DNA of 64,000 nt from Ashinkailepas kermadecensis (Eukaryota > Arthropoda > Thecostraca > Neolepadidae): NCBI GenBank assembly GCA_034440615.1, contig JAOTOM010004578.1:30001-94000 (forward strand), written 5' to 3'. The position numbers and the translations under genes were made by a program. Positions within the stretch are counted from its first letter, which is position 1; each line of letters opens with the position of its first letter. A model generated the notes under the pieces. The model did no database searches, had not been told where the DNA came from, and saw only the letters and a list, made by a program, of their open reading frames with translations. Positions 42,691 through 52,699 of the stretch are shown here, piece by piece.

Positions 42691-43740
42691 TCCATTTCTG
42701 TTAGGGGTCCAACACATTTTCAACACCCCTCCTCGTTTTAAGGTTTTGCTGCTTTTTGTGCACCGAGGATACTTTAGGTGTCGGGGCGTTTTCAAAGATT
42801 CGATGTGTTTACTTAGTGCTCGTTCTTTTTGCTCGTTTTTGGACCATGTTGCTTTTTGCGACCCCAGCCTCTTTTTTAGGCCCGTGTGCGGTCGCATGGC
42901 CCCTGTGTGCCTTGAGAGCTTCCGGTGTAATTCTTTAGAGCTCCTGGTATGTTTATTTTGGGCTGCAACGCATGTTTTAAGGCCTTGTCGCTTTTTGCGA
43001 GAGCTTTGGAGGGTCAGTTGCATCTTCGGCCGCCGTTATGCTCTTAGGGTCCCGCTGTGTTTATTTGGGGCTTCTGACGCACATTTGTGGGGCCCAGTAC
43101 GATTTTCGGGCTTCGGTGTGATTTTTCTGCGTCCCAGCGAGACTTATGGCGCCCAGGCGCATAGTTCCGGGGACACAACGCCGGTTTTCTGGGCTCAACA
43201 TTATTTTTTTTTTTTTTTCATTTTTTAAAGTCCGAATCCCGGACTTATTTTTCGAGCCCCTGGCGCCATGTTTTTGCATCTCACCTCGATTTTTCGAGCT
43301 CCGGTATGTTTTTCGGCGCCGTACGCGATTTGTGAAGACATCTTATATGTTCTGTGCTCCTGAGCCATTTTCCTGCCACCCAGACATTTATGTTTTGGAA
43401 TCCCTCCTTGTTTTGAAAGGATCCGGCTTGATTTTTGTTCGGATACCGATGCGACTTTTGGGCTCACACTGTGCTTATGTGGGACCCTAGACGCCAATTT
43501 TTGGGAGCCATGACGTGAATTTTTGATGCCCAGACCAAATTTTTCGGACTACCGATGGTAATTGTCGGTCCCGAGCGCGATATTTTCTCTTTTTTTTTTG
43601 GGGGGGGACCGGTTCGAGTTTGCGGGGCACGTTGTATTTAGCTGTGGCTCCAACGCGATCTTGGCGGTTCCTGTCGCATTTTTACGGCCCTCGGAGCGAG
43701 TTTTCTGTGTCCAGATCCCGAACCGAATTTTTCAACAAAA
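42691..43740. repeat. Degenerate ~30-bp T-rich tandem repeat
   Basis: Successive phrases follow the pattern ATTTTTCGGGC-CC-GACGCG with strong divergence, at about 30-bp spacing through the whole kilobase. The array probably begins upstream near 42230. No conserved frame. Confidence 0.65.
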
Positions 43741-44030
43741 TGACCCCAACTGAGCTTAATGGTCGCCGAATTCATGATATTATAAGGCAGTGCTGTGACT
43801 TTTTTAGATTCGTGACCCGTTTTCTTGATATCGCGGCAAACAATTACAAATTTGTGAATGGACCAATGACGGCATTATTTTGGGGGTCCAAATTCTGAAG
43901 GTAGTTTTTCAACAAAACGATCGCAACTAAGCCTAACGCTCGCCGAATTGATGGCATTACAACGGAATGCTGCGACTTTTTTGTACATTTATTGCATGAT
44001 TTCTTGGCATTGTTGAATTTATGACAATGT
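43725..44030. repeat. Dispersed ~140-bp repeat, copies 2 and 3
   Basis: CCAACTGAGCTTAATGGTCG and CGGCAAACAATTACAAATT (copy 2), then CGCAACTAAGCCTAACGCTC (copy 3), match the sequence at 40415. Confidence 0.6.
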
Positions 44031-45057
44031 TGGGCCGCTCCGCCTATAGTTCCCCCGCCGGTCGATTGGCGGCGCTAGTTTCGGCTAATGTCCGCGCTTG
44101 GCGCGTAACGAAATGCGAACCAGATAATAGAATCCCGATGATGCATTGGCAAAATTGAGAAAGATCAAGTGACGGTTTAATCCCAAATGCACATGGCTGA
44201 AAATACCGCCAGTGTTCCTTTCGCTTTTCGGGGTATCCCTCACAAAAGTGGCTACACATGAAACCAAGCACAGATTATCGCACGCCTGCTTCAATTCTGT
44301 TTCTTTAATTACCACAGGACGAAACAGGACCAATCATAACTTAACATTTTGTTTAGTGTTACCCAAGATGGCAGACGGATAAAAATGTCACATGCAGTTA
44401 ATGAATCAGCTAGTTCGATGTTCCGTGTTGTGTCTAGCAAGCAGTGGCACCGACATAATTTTCTTAATGAGGGGGTGGGGGGCTGACACCGCCCCCTCAA
44501 CAACAAAAAATGTTATGAAACAGAGAACCTTGCGCCATTCAGTTTGATTAATACATCTCGGAACTCTATATGTGAACTCCGGAGGATCCATGAACTCAAT
44601 ATGCGATGGATTACCCCAGCCAAATGGCTCAAAGTTTCTTGAACTACATCCATGACACCGGCCAGCCATTTACCGCTGTGCTGGCGTTGCAATCGTTCAC
44701 CGCTCGCCGCGAACCCCTCGGGCCCTACTCTCTTAATTGACCTCCACAGGACAATTAAGTCGGTGACTCATTATTTTATTCATAAAAAGTGGACCCTTTG
44801 AAGAATTGTGGTCGAAATCAGGGAACTTTTTAAAATGGGGGTTGGTGGCCTCCTCCAAATGGGTTTCACCCTCCCCCACCTAGCACAAATAATAGGTACG
44901 CCACTGATGGTCACGTGGTGATGCTCCGTTTAGATTTAATACATCGACGTGACATCATAATGGCGCATCAATAAAACGCTTCCAAATGCTTGTCTGAGAC
45001 CGCGAGGGTTGGGGGGATTGGGAATTGCTGGATATTGCCATTGGGGCCCGCAAAGGA
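44031..45057. other. No supported gene; orphan hAT-like end
   Basis: AGCAGTGGCACCGACATAAT at about 44442 resembles GGCAGTGGCGTCGACACGAA at about 40588. Otherwise nothing recognised apart from the right hAT-like terminus ending at 44906. Confidence 0.35.
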
Positions 45058-45238
45058 AGAAGAAGAAGAACATTGGGTTATTTTACGACGCATTCAACCG
45101 CTACGTTATATAGCGTCGCCAACCTCTCACGCCGATTGGTCGCGGGTGGACTCGGTAAATTCCGTCGGTTGTGAGATTCGAACCCACGATCTTTCGATCA
45201 AGAGTCCGACACTCTACCAACTGAGCTACCGCGGCCCC
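45058..45238 (-). mobile_element. SINE with tRNA-Lys-like head and target-site duplication
   Basis: Flanked by GGGCCCGCAAAGGA (45044-45057 and 45239-45252). In its own orientation the head reads GCCGCGGTAGCTCAGTTGGT with loop CTCTTGA (anticodon CTT-like) and B box GGGTTCGAATCTC. The tail (GGTTGGCGACGCTATATAAC and GCGTCGTAAAA) is shared with the 25598 family although the head differs. Confidence 0.9.
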
Positions 45239-45723
45239 GGGCCCGCAAAGGAGGTTCAACTTACTTCAAAGAGCCCAAGCGGAGGCGAAGCTTTTCGAAA
45301 ATTATCAGAGGGGGCCGAATGTTTTTTGCCATTCGTTCCAGTCAACGGCTATATAAGTCAAATGCTAAACATCTTTTTCTTTTTTTTGGGAAGGGGGAGG
45401 TAAGTTCCCCACAAATCGCATAGGGAGCTACGCTCTTGTGCATGCGGTTATATTCTGCCCCATTATTTCACTGGTCAGTTATGCTTCGGAGGTCCCGATC
45501 AAGCATACAGAGGATATGCATGGCCTGAGCGGCATTACTATGCGCCTTCACGTGCACCGCGCTCAGATCAGGCTGGCTCGTCTCCGTTGTATCTCCAAGA
45601 TGTCATCAAGAACTCTATTGACTGATGACCTGCTGTAAACAGAGGAGTTCAGTAGGGCAGTCGGGACCGTTTGGAAGTTGAGCACGACACATGGCGCCGC
45701 GGGCGAGGCGGCGCGCATCACCG

Positions 45724-45888
45724 GAACGGAGGTTCCCCGAGAGCGACGCCCGAGCTCACTCTGCCAGTCTCAGCCTCGGCGCACGGTGTCGGCCTCCGGT
45801 TTTGGAGCGGTGGAAGACGCACCACGCAAACGGAGGTTCCCCAGAGAGCGACGCCCGAGCTCACTCTGCCAGTCTCAGCCTCGGCGCT
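45724..45888. repeat. Direct duplication (58-bp unit, 104-bp spacing) upstream of the small gene
   Basis: Two copies share ACGGAGGTTCCCC-GAGAGC and CTCACTCTGCCAGTCTCAGC. They lie about 115-280 bp upstream of the ATG at 46002, in the probable promoter or 5' untranslated region. Confidence 0.9.
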
Positions 45889-46001
45889 GGCCGGTGCGGG
45901 GGGTTCGGGAGTCGTGCCGTGAGACCGGGTGCCGGTGTCTTCGGCGTGCCGACCACCGCGATCGTTTCTCTCCTCTTGCATCGCTCGCGCTCTGCGGCGC
46001 C

Positions 46002-46127
46002 ATGAATCTGCTCGCTGTGACCACCTGCCTGCTGCTCTGCATGAGCGCGTCGCACGGCGTCTTCCTGAATACTGTTCATCGCTACATGAGCTTCGTCAAA
46101 ATCCCACCGCTGCTTGGTGACTGGCCG
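46002..46127 (+). CDS. Small secreted or membrane protein, exon 1 (signal peptide)
   Basis: The ATG has a favourable context (GGCGCCATGA). The first 19 residues, M-N-L-L-A-V-T-T-C-L-L-L-C-M-S-A-S-H-G, form a clear signal peptide with a likely cut after the Gly. Then come V-F-L-N-T-V-H-R-Y-M-S-F-V-K-I-P-P-L-L-G and D-W-P, up to the donor CCG/GTAAGA in phase 0. Splicing in phase to exons at 48979 and 49596 gives a 126-residue protein. I do not recognise the family. The frame also extends upstream without a stop, but those codons lie in the duplicated 5' repeat. Confidence 0.6.
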
Positions 46128-46881
46128 GTAAGATGGTTGAGTAATAAGTGCGATAATGCAACGATTCGTCGTGAAACTTGGCCTGGCTAAGATGCAGGAC
46201 ATTCTTATTGGAAATACCTGCGGGGCCAAATGCCCCCGGTCCCTCCCAAGTGCTCACCAGCCCCCTATGATTTTGCTTCACTGGGGGTACCAAATAAAAA
46301 TCATGTTTTCGCACGCCAAGGTGCCCCCCACTGGTAAATCCAGGTGCCACTTACGAAGAGCAAAATGTAAGTCTAGGCGTCCTCTCTCATGCAGCCTAAG
46401 GTGCACCTTTTGCATGTCGGTATGCCCATCGGACAGGTCCAGAGGTCATGTTGCACTCAATTGAGAGGCTATGGTACCATTCCGAAGCCTTTGAATGGAC
46501 TTTCGAAGGCTCACCATGCCCTTCTTGCAGATCAGGTTGTCCATTGGACGGCTGGGATGGGGCTTCGAAATATCAAAGAGGCCCTTAGCTCAGTGTCTTT
46601 CAACAAAGTGGAATACTCCTGCTGTCATTCCGAAGTGCCACTTTACTGGCTCTCCAGTGACTTTATCGGAAGTCGAAATGCCCTCAGATGATTTGGAGCT
46701 TAGCAGGTCACGTTGTCATCAATGCAGCTCAGAGTTACCTTCTGAAGACTTCGAATGGCCCTTTGATAGTTCACTGCGCCCCTCTGCCAGCTTAAGCTGC
46801 CCAATGGACGGCTAGGACACAGCTTGGGATGCCCTTCACAGCTCAGTGCATCTAAGCAAAGTGAATTGTCCCTACCATTGC

Positions 46882-47362
46882 TTAAAGGAAACTAACCACC
46901 TTGCCGAAATTCTGCAATCATACTAATTAGGGGTATTGGCACCTGAAAATGATGAACATGACATTGGTTTTGGAAATATTATGCCCATACTTCAAAAACG
47001 GGATTTTGGAAAGTTCTTATTTTTATCATAGGCCTCTAAGGTTCGCCAAGAGAGGAATATAAATTATATAATATAATATATATATATATAATTATATATA
47101 TATTATATATATATATATATAATATATATATATATAATTATATAATATAAATATAATATAAAATAACAAATTTCAGACGACAAAGGAATTTTCACAACGC
47201 CCACTGAGTCTGTCCATGTCCCAAACCGATGATAAAGGCCTTATAACTTCGGCTGGAAGATGTTTTGGACCGAACGGAGTATGAGGTAGTGATTTCTCGA
47301 CCTGGTCTTCAAAACTGCTATCTCGTTAAAATCCCATTATAAAGGTGGTTAGTTTCCTTTAA
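46882..47362. mobile_element. TTAA-flanked MITE with 17-bp inverted repeats
   Basis: TTAA then AGGAAACTAACCACCTT on the left, and AAGGTGGTTAGTTTCCT then TTAA on the right: perfect terminal inverted repeats with a TTAA target duplication, the piggyBac signature. The centre is an AT microsatellite (47055-47167). No coding capacity. Confidence 0.85.
47055..47167. repeat. (TA)n-rich microsatellite
   Basis: TATATA runs mixed with TATAAT, inside the TTAA-flanked element. Confidence 0.9.
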
Positions 47363-47734
47363 CGTGCCCCTTGCCGACTTTACAGTGCCACTCCAGTTTC
47401 CGAGTTTCCAGAAGACTTCGGAAAACTCTGCTGGTGGGTGGACGCATAACTTCTGAATTTTCGGGGTCTGAAAATAAAGTGACACAAACAAGGTAGCTTT
47501 CTTGAGGTAGTTAGGCCGGTTCCGTACTTTTCCTGACCAAAATTAAGGATGAACTTCCGCACAATTGTCTGAAAAAATGCTCTTTTGATGCATCCAAAGT
47601 GCAATTTAAAAAATGTCGGGTGACTTGTCGATGTGCCCCCCTCTCACAGTGAAAAATTGAACGAATATGCTCTGCCAAGATACAAGATAGAATGGAACGA
47701 AACTGCTCTGCAAAGATAGGCTCTGTCCTCTTGG

Positions 47735-47930
47735 GAGCAGACCAGCTAGTGCCGGGTCCGTGCGCTTGGGAACAGATCAGCTCGTTTCGGATCTGTGCGC
47801 CGCTTGGGAGCAGATCAGCTCGTGCCGGGTCCGTGCGCTTGGGAGCAAGTCGGGTCCTGCCGGGTCCGTACGCTGGGGTGCAGATCAGCTCGTGCCGGGT
47901 CCGTGCGCTTGCGAGCAGATTGGGCCCCAC
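47735..47930. repeat. GC-rich tandem repeat (~36-45 bp units)
   Basis: About five units carry GGGAGCAGATCAGCTCGT and GCCGGGTCCGTGCGCTT with small changes. Confidence 0.85.
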
Positions 47931-48837
47931 ACTCCTTCTGCGATGTCGTCTGTTCGGACTGTGCGGCAGCGATGGCTGCTTTTTTATCTCTGATGATCCC
48001 ATCCCATGAATCTTCTTTATCAGTCTCTCAATCGTTGGCCTTTTGCTGTGAACACCGACACATTTCCTTACCAGCGTCGACCATCTCCATCGCTTCTATT
48101 CAAACACGCCCGGTGGTCTGCTCCTCCTGGACCGTAAGCTGCACGTAAGCTGAGTGATGTGTCTTGGATCAGGCGGATATTTCATCTGAGTGTTTCCGGG
48201 TCAATCGTTGCTGTTCATCCAACTCATATTCGAAAAGACAACAATTTCACACGTGAATTGATATAGACATTGTGGTTCCTCCAATCTTTGTTTTGTCAGA
48301 AATGACTGTTCTTGTGCATAACAAAATGTGACTTGGTATTTTCGGATATTGTTGGGCTATATATATGAAATATTGCATGACCAATCTCATCGCAATTTTA
48401 TCTCTATTTGCCAATTGTCACATGTGTCCTGGCCAATGCAATGGGGTGCATTTCACCACCCGTGCAGGCCACCACGTGGCCCCGGCCCAGAACTGTCGCC
48501 AAGTTCGGTCGCCCGTCATCGTCCGTCACAGAGAACACGACGCTGTGCCTCCGTTGCATTAAAATGTATCTCCGCACATTGGTATGCCGACCACCTTCCA
48601 GGGCGAAGAAGTGGGACGTGCCCGACCACGTAACCTCGGCGTGGTGATGCTTCCGGTCCAGATACGGACGACCACGTGACGACGTATTTCTCGACCGGGA
48701 GCTGCGTACATAATCGGTACAAGAAGCTTGCGCTTAGCGTTCTGCGTACCAGGACTTCGTGGCGTTATCACTGTAGTCCATTGTTCTGTCCACTCCGGCG
48801 TCCACACATGCATGATTTATTTCTCCTTTTGAGTGTG

Positions 48838-48978
48838 CCAACACGTTACCTGCCCCATCTGGGCTTATTGGCACAGTCTCACCTGAGTGTATTGACACAG
48901 TTGTCTTCGCCCAGCTGGGCGCATTGACACAGTTACCCCCGCTCAGCTGGGTGTATTGACACTGTTTCCTGCCGCCAG
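48838..48978 (+). repeat. ~36-bp minisatellite repeating the exon-2 acceptor
   Basis: Three to four units of CTGGGTGTATTGACACAGTT followed by a C-rich tract and CAG/CTGG. The last unit's CGCCAG/CTGGAG is the exon-2 splice site used in the gene model. Earlier units have GCCCAG/CTGGGC and GCTCAG/CTGGGT, so they provide competing acceptors. Confidence 0.8.
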
Positions 48979-49173
48979 CTGGAGGTGCCCGTCGGCGCTG
49001 CCATAGTGCTCTGCACGTTGGCCGCCAGCCAGTACGGCTATCTGCCGCTGACATCTCGCCAGGTGGTGGATCAGCTGGAGAGGCTGCTGACGCGCTGGCG
49101 TGCCCGTCAGCGGCGGTCGGGCCGCCGCCGCCGTCTCGCGCCGTCGAACAGTACCCTCAGTCGGCTGGTGCTG
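48979..49173 (+). CDS. Small secreted or membrane protein, exon 2
   Basis: The exon is 195 bp, phase 0 at both ends (acceptor CTGCCGCCAG, donor CTG/GTGAGT), with high GC3. It reads L-E-V-P-V-G-A-A-I-V-L-C-T-L-A-A-S-Q-Y-G, a hydrophobic stretch that could be a weak membrane segment. A helical R-Q-V-V-D-Q-L-E-R-L-L-T-R-W and basic runs R-A-R-Q-R-R and G-R-R-R-R follow; the latter could be prohormone-convertase sites. P-S-N-S-T offers an N-glycosylation site. Apart from signal-peptide cysteines there is one Cys. It could be a neuropeptide-like precursor, but no known peptide is visible. Confidence 0.6.
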
Positions 49174-49595
49174 GTGAGTGGGACCGTGTTGGCGCGTGTA
49201 ACCAACCCACCAGCATTGAACACACCCGACGAATGCTAGCTGTTCAAATATGATGAGTTCTCGAAACCGGATATGTTTTATTCGCCCTTCTTTAAGCCAG
49301 GTTTCTGGATCCGCCCCTGTGTCGCTATATGTCCATCTTTCGAGAATGATGGTTATGTTTCGGTAAGTGCGTGAAGTTATGCTATGCCGAGTGCATAGGC
49401 CATAAGTGTCTCTTCGCATGCTCACATGTGGCACAGTCTGCTGGGCCAGCATTTGGTGAGCCGGCGCCGGTCCGGTGACACCGGAGCAATGGTGCAAAGT
49501 GCACCGGAGCAATGGTGCACCGGAGTAGTGCACAGGTGCGAGGGCCCGCGCTGTTCGGCATGTGCATCACGTGATGGCGCGCTCCCGTGTTTCAG

Positions 49596-49655
49596 GCACA
49601 CGACTCTGTCGAGGGTGACACGGTGCGGTACGGCGCCGAGGTGCGACGTGCGTGA
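49596..49655 (+). CDS. Small secreted or membrane protein, terminal exon
   Basis: A good acceptor (CTCCCGTGTTTCAG) is followed in phase 0 by A-H-D-S-V-E-G-D-T-V-R-Y-G-A-E-V-R-R-A and a TGA. All three exons share phase-0 junctions and GC-rich codons, which supports one short gene of 42+65+19 residues. The 3' flank has a ~20-bp tandem repeat. Confidence 0.5.
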   Translation, partial: AHDSVEGDTVRYGAEVRRA

Positions 49656-49734
49656 CGACCGTGCGTGACGACCGGGGTGGCCTCAGACTGCGGCTGCTTC
49701 AGCGGCGTACCGCGGAAAGAGGGTGTGACCACGT

Positions 49735-49875
49735 CAGTTTGTGACGTGATGTCCGGTACACTTACGTGAAGTCTGGTACACTGGTGTGGTGCTTGGTACA
49801 GTGGCGTGATGTCTGGTACACTGACGCAATGTCTGGTACACTGATGTGGTGGTTGGAACACACGTGATGTCTGGT
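49735..49875. repeat. ~20-bp tandem repeat in the 3' flank
   Basis: About seven units of GTGATGTCTGGTACACTGAC with variants, about 80 bp after the stop codon of the small gene. Confidence 0.85.
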
Positions 49876-50050
49876 ACATTAACTGAACACACCGACTAAA
49901 CTTGGCCGGCTTGCCTCACTTAGATCTGGTACAGTGTGGCTATTTCTTATTGACGTTAACTTAGTGTTGATGATTTGTTAATCATGGCTCAGTCTGCAGA
50001 CGATCCGCACGGAGAGACATACAATTATTTGCTTAGGGTTAAGTATCATT

Positions 50051-50053
<3 letters not shown>

Positions 50054-50137
<84 letters not shown>
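50054..50137. repeat. (TA)n(CA)n microsatellite
   Basis: About 31 TA units followed by about 10 CA units. Long Ile/Tyr frames on both strands are artefacts of it. Confidence 0.95.
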
Positions 50138-50285
50138 TTCAAGTTAACCTGCTTATGCATGCCAGTTTTTGGTACTCCCACAGTGTAAATTTTGTGTTAC
50201 AGGTTCGCCGTATTTATCATGCACGATTGTTTGGTATACATTCTTCACATGTGAGTATTTGTCGGTTTATTTTACTCAATTATAT

Positions 50286-50291
50286 AATAAA
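50286..50291 (+). promoter_or_regulatory. AATAAA polyadenylation-signal-like hexamer
   Basis: TATAATAAATG lies about 630 bp downstream of the small gene's stop codon and is the best candidate for its 3' end. Confidence 0.25.
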
Positions 50292-52520
50292 TGTACAATA
50301 AGTGGTGTCCGTCCTCATTGCTATTTATTTATGGGAAAGTGAAGTTAGTTGAGCCTACAGGTAAGTTGAGCCACCCCAAATATCACACCTCCTATGGTGT
50401 CAAGAGAACTTACAAGCCAGCTGCCAGCACTTCGAAGAAAGTCTTAATTTGTGGTTGGACGGGGGGGGGGGAGCGGTAGATATCTGGAGAACCTGAACAA
50501 AAACGGGTTTTCGAGGTAAAGGTTCGAAGCAAAGTAAAGGTTTGAAGTAATTTTTCCTTGACTTGGATATGTTGTTCGTTTCCTTAATTGGTAACAGGTG
50601 GGCTTCGGATCATATCGCACAATCATAGGCATGTGTTTTCTCTTGATTTCCACGAAAGCCACCGTGGGGTGTACTGGTCAGGATATGGGCAGCCATATTT
50701 TATCTGAAGTGTATGTGTATATATATTTTATGGGAATGGGAGTAGTTGAGCTATCGCGACCGGGGCAAGGTGAGTCGTGGATGAGCCTATCTGAGCCTGA
50801 TGAGCCAACTATTAATGTGTTGCGTGCTGCTGATGTTTATCTCACGAGATATGACATGATATGACATAAATTGGCATAAAATTGTCTTTTAGCCTATTGC
50901 CGTTGATCAGGTTGTCCTGTTCTGAGTTTTAGTGTAACAATGCAATATAAAAAAGGCGGTGAAAATCTAGGTCTAAATATCAGTCAATACCACGTAGTAC
51001 GTGGTATTTTCTGATGTCATTCCGCCAAAACATGTGAGATGACAAAAAGTGACAACAAAAAGCCTATAACACTAAAAGTAACACTCCCCAGTAGTCGTCA
51101 CAGCATATGTTTGCATAAATGAGGTTTGCGATCAACTTAGCCCAGCACTAGGATCAACTTCCCCCACGCCCGGGGTAAGTTGAGGCAGGGGTGATAAGTC
51201 AGAATAACTAAAAACATCACTTATTTATAATTGTTGGACAAAAGTCTTTGAATGAAATGAGCTCGAATGAAATGAGTCTTTGATGACATAATGCGAGTTA
51301 TTATTATTGTTATACCAAGGATATGCACAAATCCGCGACGATGAGCCGAAAAAGACGCTTCAGTAGGATGCAGACTTTCGTGTCGTACCTCTGCTAGATG
51401 TTTGACTTTACCTAGGCATGCCTCAGTGCATAGCTCGGAGTTGGTTGCGAAGAGCAAAACGTTTTCCCTTGTCCAGGTCTTCCAGCTGGCTATGGGTTCA
51501 ATTCCTCAGTTTCTTGATCGCCGTATTTCTCGGTCAGCGCAGTCGACGTCACTTAGATAACAAAACTGCCGGCACTTCTCACGTTCACCGTACGCACGCT
51601 CTGTCTCCCGAGCCCTGGACCACCTCCGCCGAACGCGCCCGGTCATCCAGCCCGGGGCACCGATGTCACGGTCACCGCAGAGGCGCGCTCAGTGTCGCGC
51701 GCCTGGCCGGCGCTCGGCGCGTCGCGAGAGCCCGACATAGTGTAGCGAAGTTGGGCTCCAACTGGGTCCATAGGCTTCTGTGGCTTGTGACATCTCGGGA
51801 AGCGTCGTCTGCAGCTCGGATGCTTGGTTCAAAGAATCGCGATCAGCTGCTCTCTATGACCTGGACTTTCGAACGCCCGCGGGCCTGGCTCGAGCCCGGC
51901 TGTCAACATGAACTCTGACTCTGCTCAGAGCAGCGTGACAGTCCACCCTCGTCGGCAACCCCTCAGCCACTCACTGGGCGCTGGGGCCCTCCACACATCA
52001 CTGACCGGCGGCTGCACCACGTGACTCGCCATACCCGGCGGAGGTCACGAGGGGCCGTCGGCCGGCCATCGGCACATGAACGTTTCCTCAGCAGTTTGGC
52101 GCGCCGTACGGGATACAGCACGCGACGCACAGCGTTCGGCGAGGTCGGACACACACAGCGGTCGGCGAGGTCGGACACACACAGCTTGGCTTGGCTGCCT
52201 AGCATGATACTAATGCTACCGCTAGGAGCTAACTTCGCGACAGTATGTGATACTATCCGATTATCTTAGCATTCCCTTAGCACTGGCCGGCGTTTATCAC
52301 TCAGCCACTCTGCTGCCGGACATGTTGACAGTCTCACTACTCTGGAGCAAGACGGGAAAACTACGTCTGTGCTGAACCCCGAGCCATACCGGAATGTCCG
52401 GAAATGAACGTGTCGATTCCTCCGCGAAATGGACACCCGGAAGACCAGAACACGTCCTCTCCCAATTCCAGCTAGAGGCCATATATCGAGGACCTCAGCG
52501 TGTATGCATACCAAGTGACA
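50292..52520. other. No supported gene; GC-rich island at 51530-52200
   Basis: The island is CpG-rich and opens a 166-codon frame (51418-51918) without recognisable motifs. GAGGTCGGACACACACAGC is tandemly duplicated near 52140-52185. It could mark a promoter for a gene outside my recognition. Confidence 0.3.
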
Positions 52521-52532
52521 CAGCATCTTGGA

Positions 52533-52682
52533 GGGGACGAGTGATCTAGGGGAAAAAGGTCCTTTCTAAAAAAAAAATTTTTTGTTTTTTTGTATTTCTC
52601 CCCGCTCCTTTTCCCCCCCCAAAAAAAGGGGGGGGAAAATTTGGGGGGTTAAAAAAAAAAAACGACGTGTCGTAACAACCAA
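52533..52682 (+). mobile_element. SINE copy with unreadable middle
   Basis: CAGCATCTTGGA occurs at 52521-52532 and 52683-52694 as a target-site duplication. The element starts GGGGACGAGTGATCTAGGGG and ends ACGTGTCGTAACAACCAACC, as in the 25598 family. Between about 52553 and 52663 the expected tRNA and body sequence is replaced by homopolymer runs, which points to base-calling failure. Confidence 0.8.
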
Positions 52683-52699
52683 CCAGCATCTTGGATACA

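Larger units (their letters stand above)
41605..44906. mobile_element. hAT-like inverted ends about 3.3 kb apart
   Basis: CAGTGGCGTACCTAT (41605) and ATAGGTACGCCACTG (to 44906) are perfect 15-bp inverted repeats. Similarity continues inward for about 110 bp (ATTTGGAGG, CTGATTTCGACC). The flanking 8-mers do not match. This could be one decayed element or two MITEs in opposite orientation. No transposase was recognised inside. Confidence 0.5.
46128..48978 (+). other. Intron 1 of the small gene
   Basis: The 2.85-kb intron is bounded by GTAAGA and GCCGCCAG. It holds a TTAA-flanked element (46882-47362), an AT microsatellite, a GC-rich tandem repeat (47735-47930) and an acceptor-repeating minisatellite at its 3' end. 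No other exon was recognised. Confidence 0.5.

Noticed and set aside
42309..43023. Pro/Gly-rich frames in the homopolymer block
   Set aside because: The sequence there is probably unreliable.
1917..45238. Possible functional tRNA genes at the tRNA-like heads
   Set aside because: All are attached to SINE bodies, most have target-site duplications, and the acceptor stems are not closed by a matching 3' half.
49975..50301. Ile/Tyr-rich frames
   Set aside because: (TA)n microsatellite translation; the same applies at 62124-62483.
51418..51918. 166-codon frame in a GC-rich island
   Set aside because: No motif, no splice or start support; composition explains the openness.
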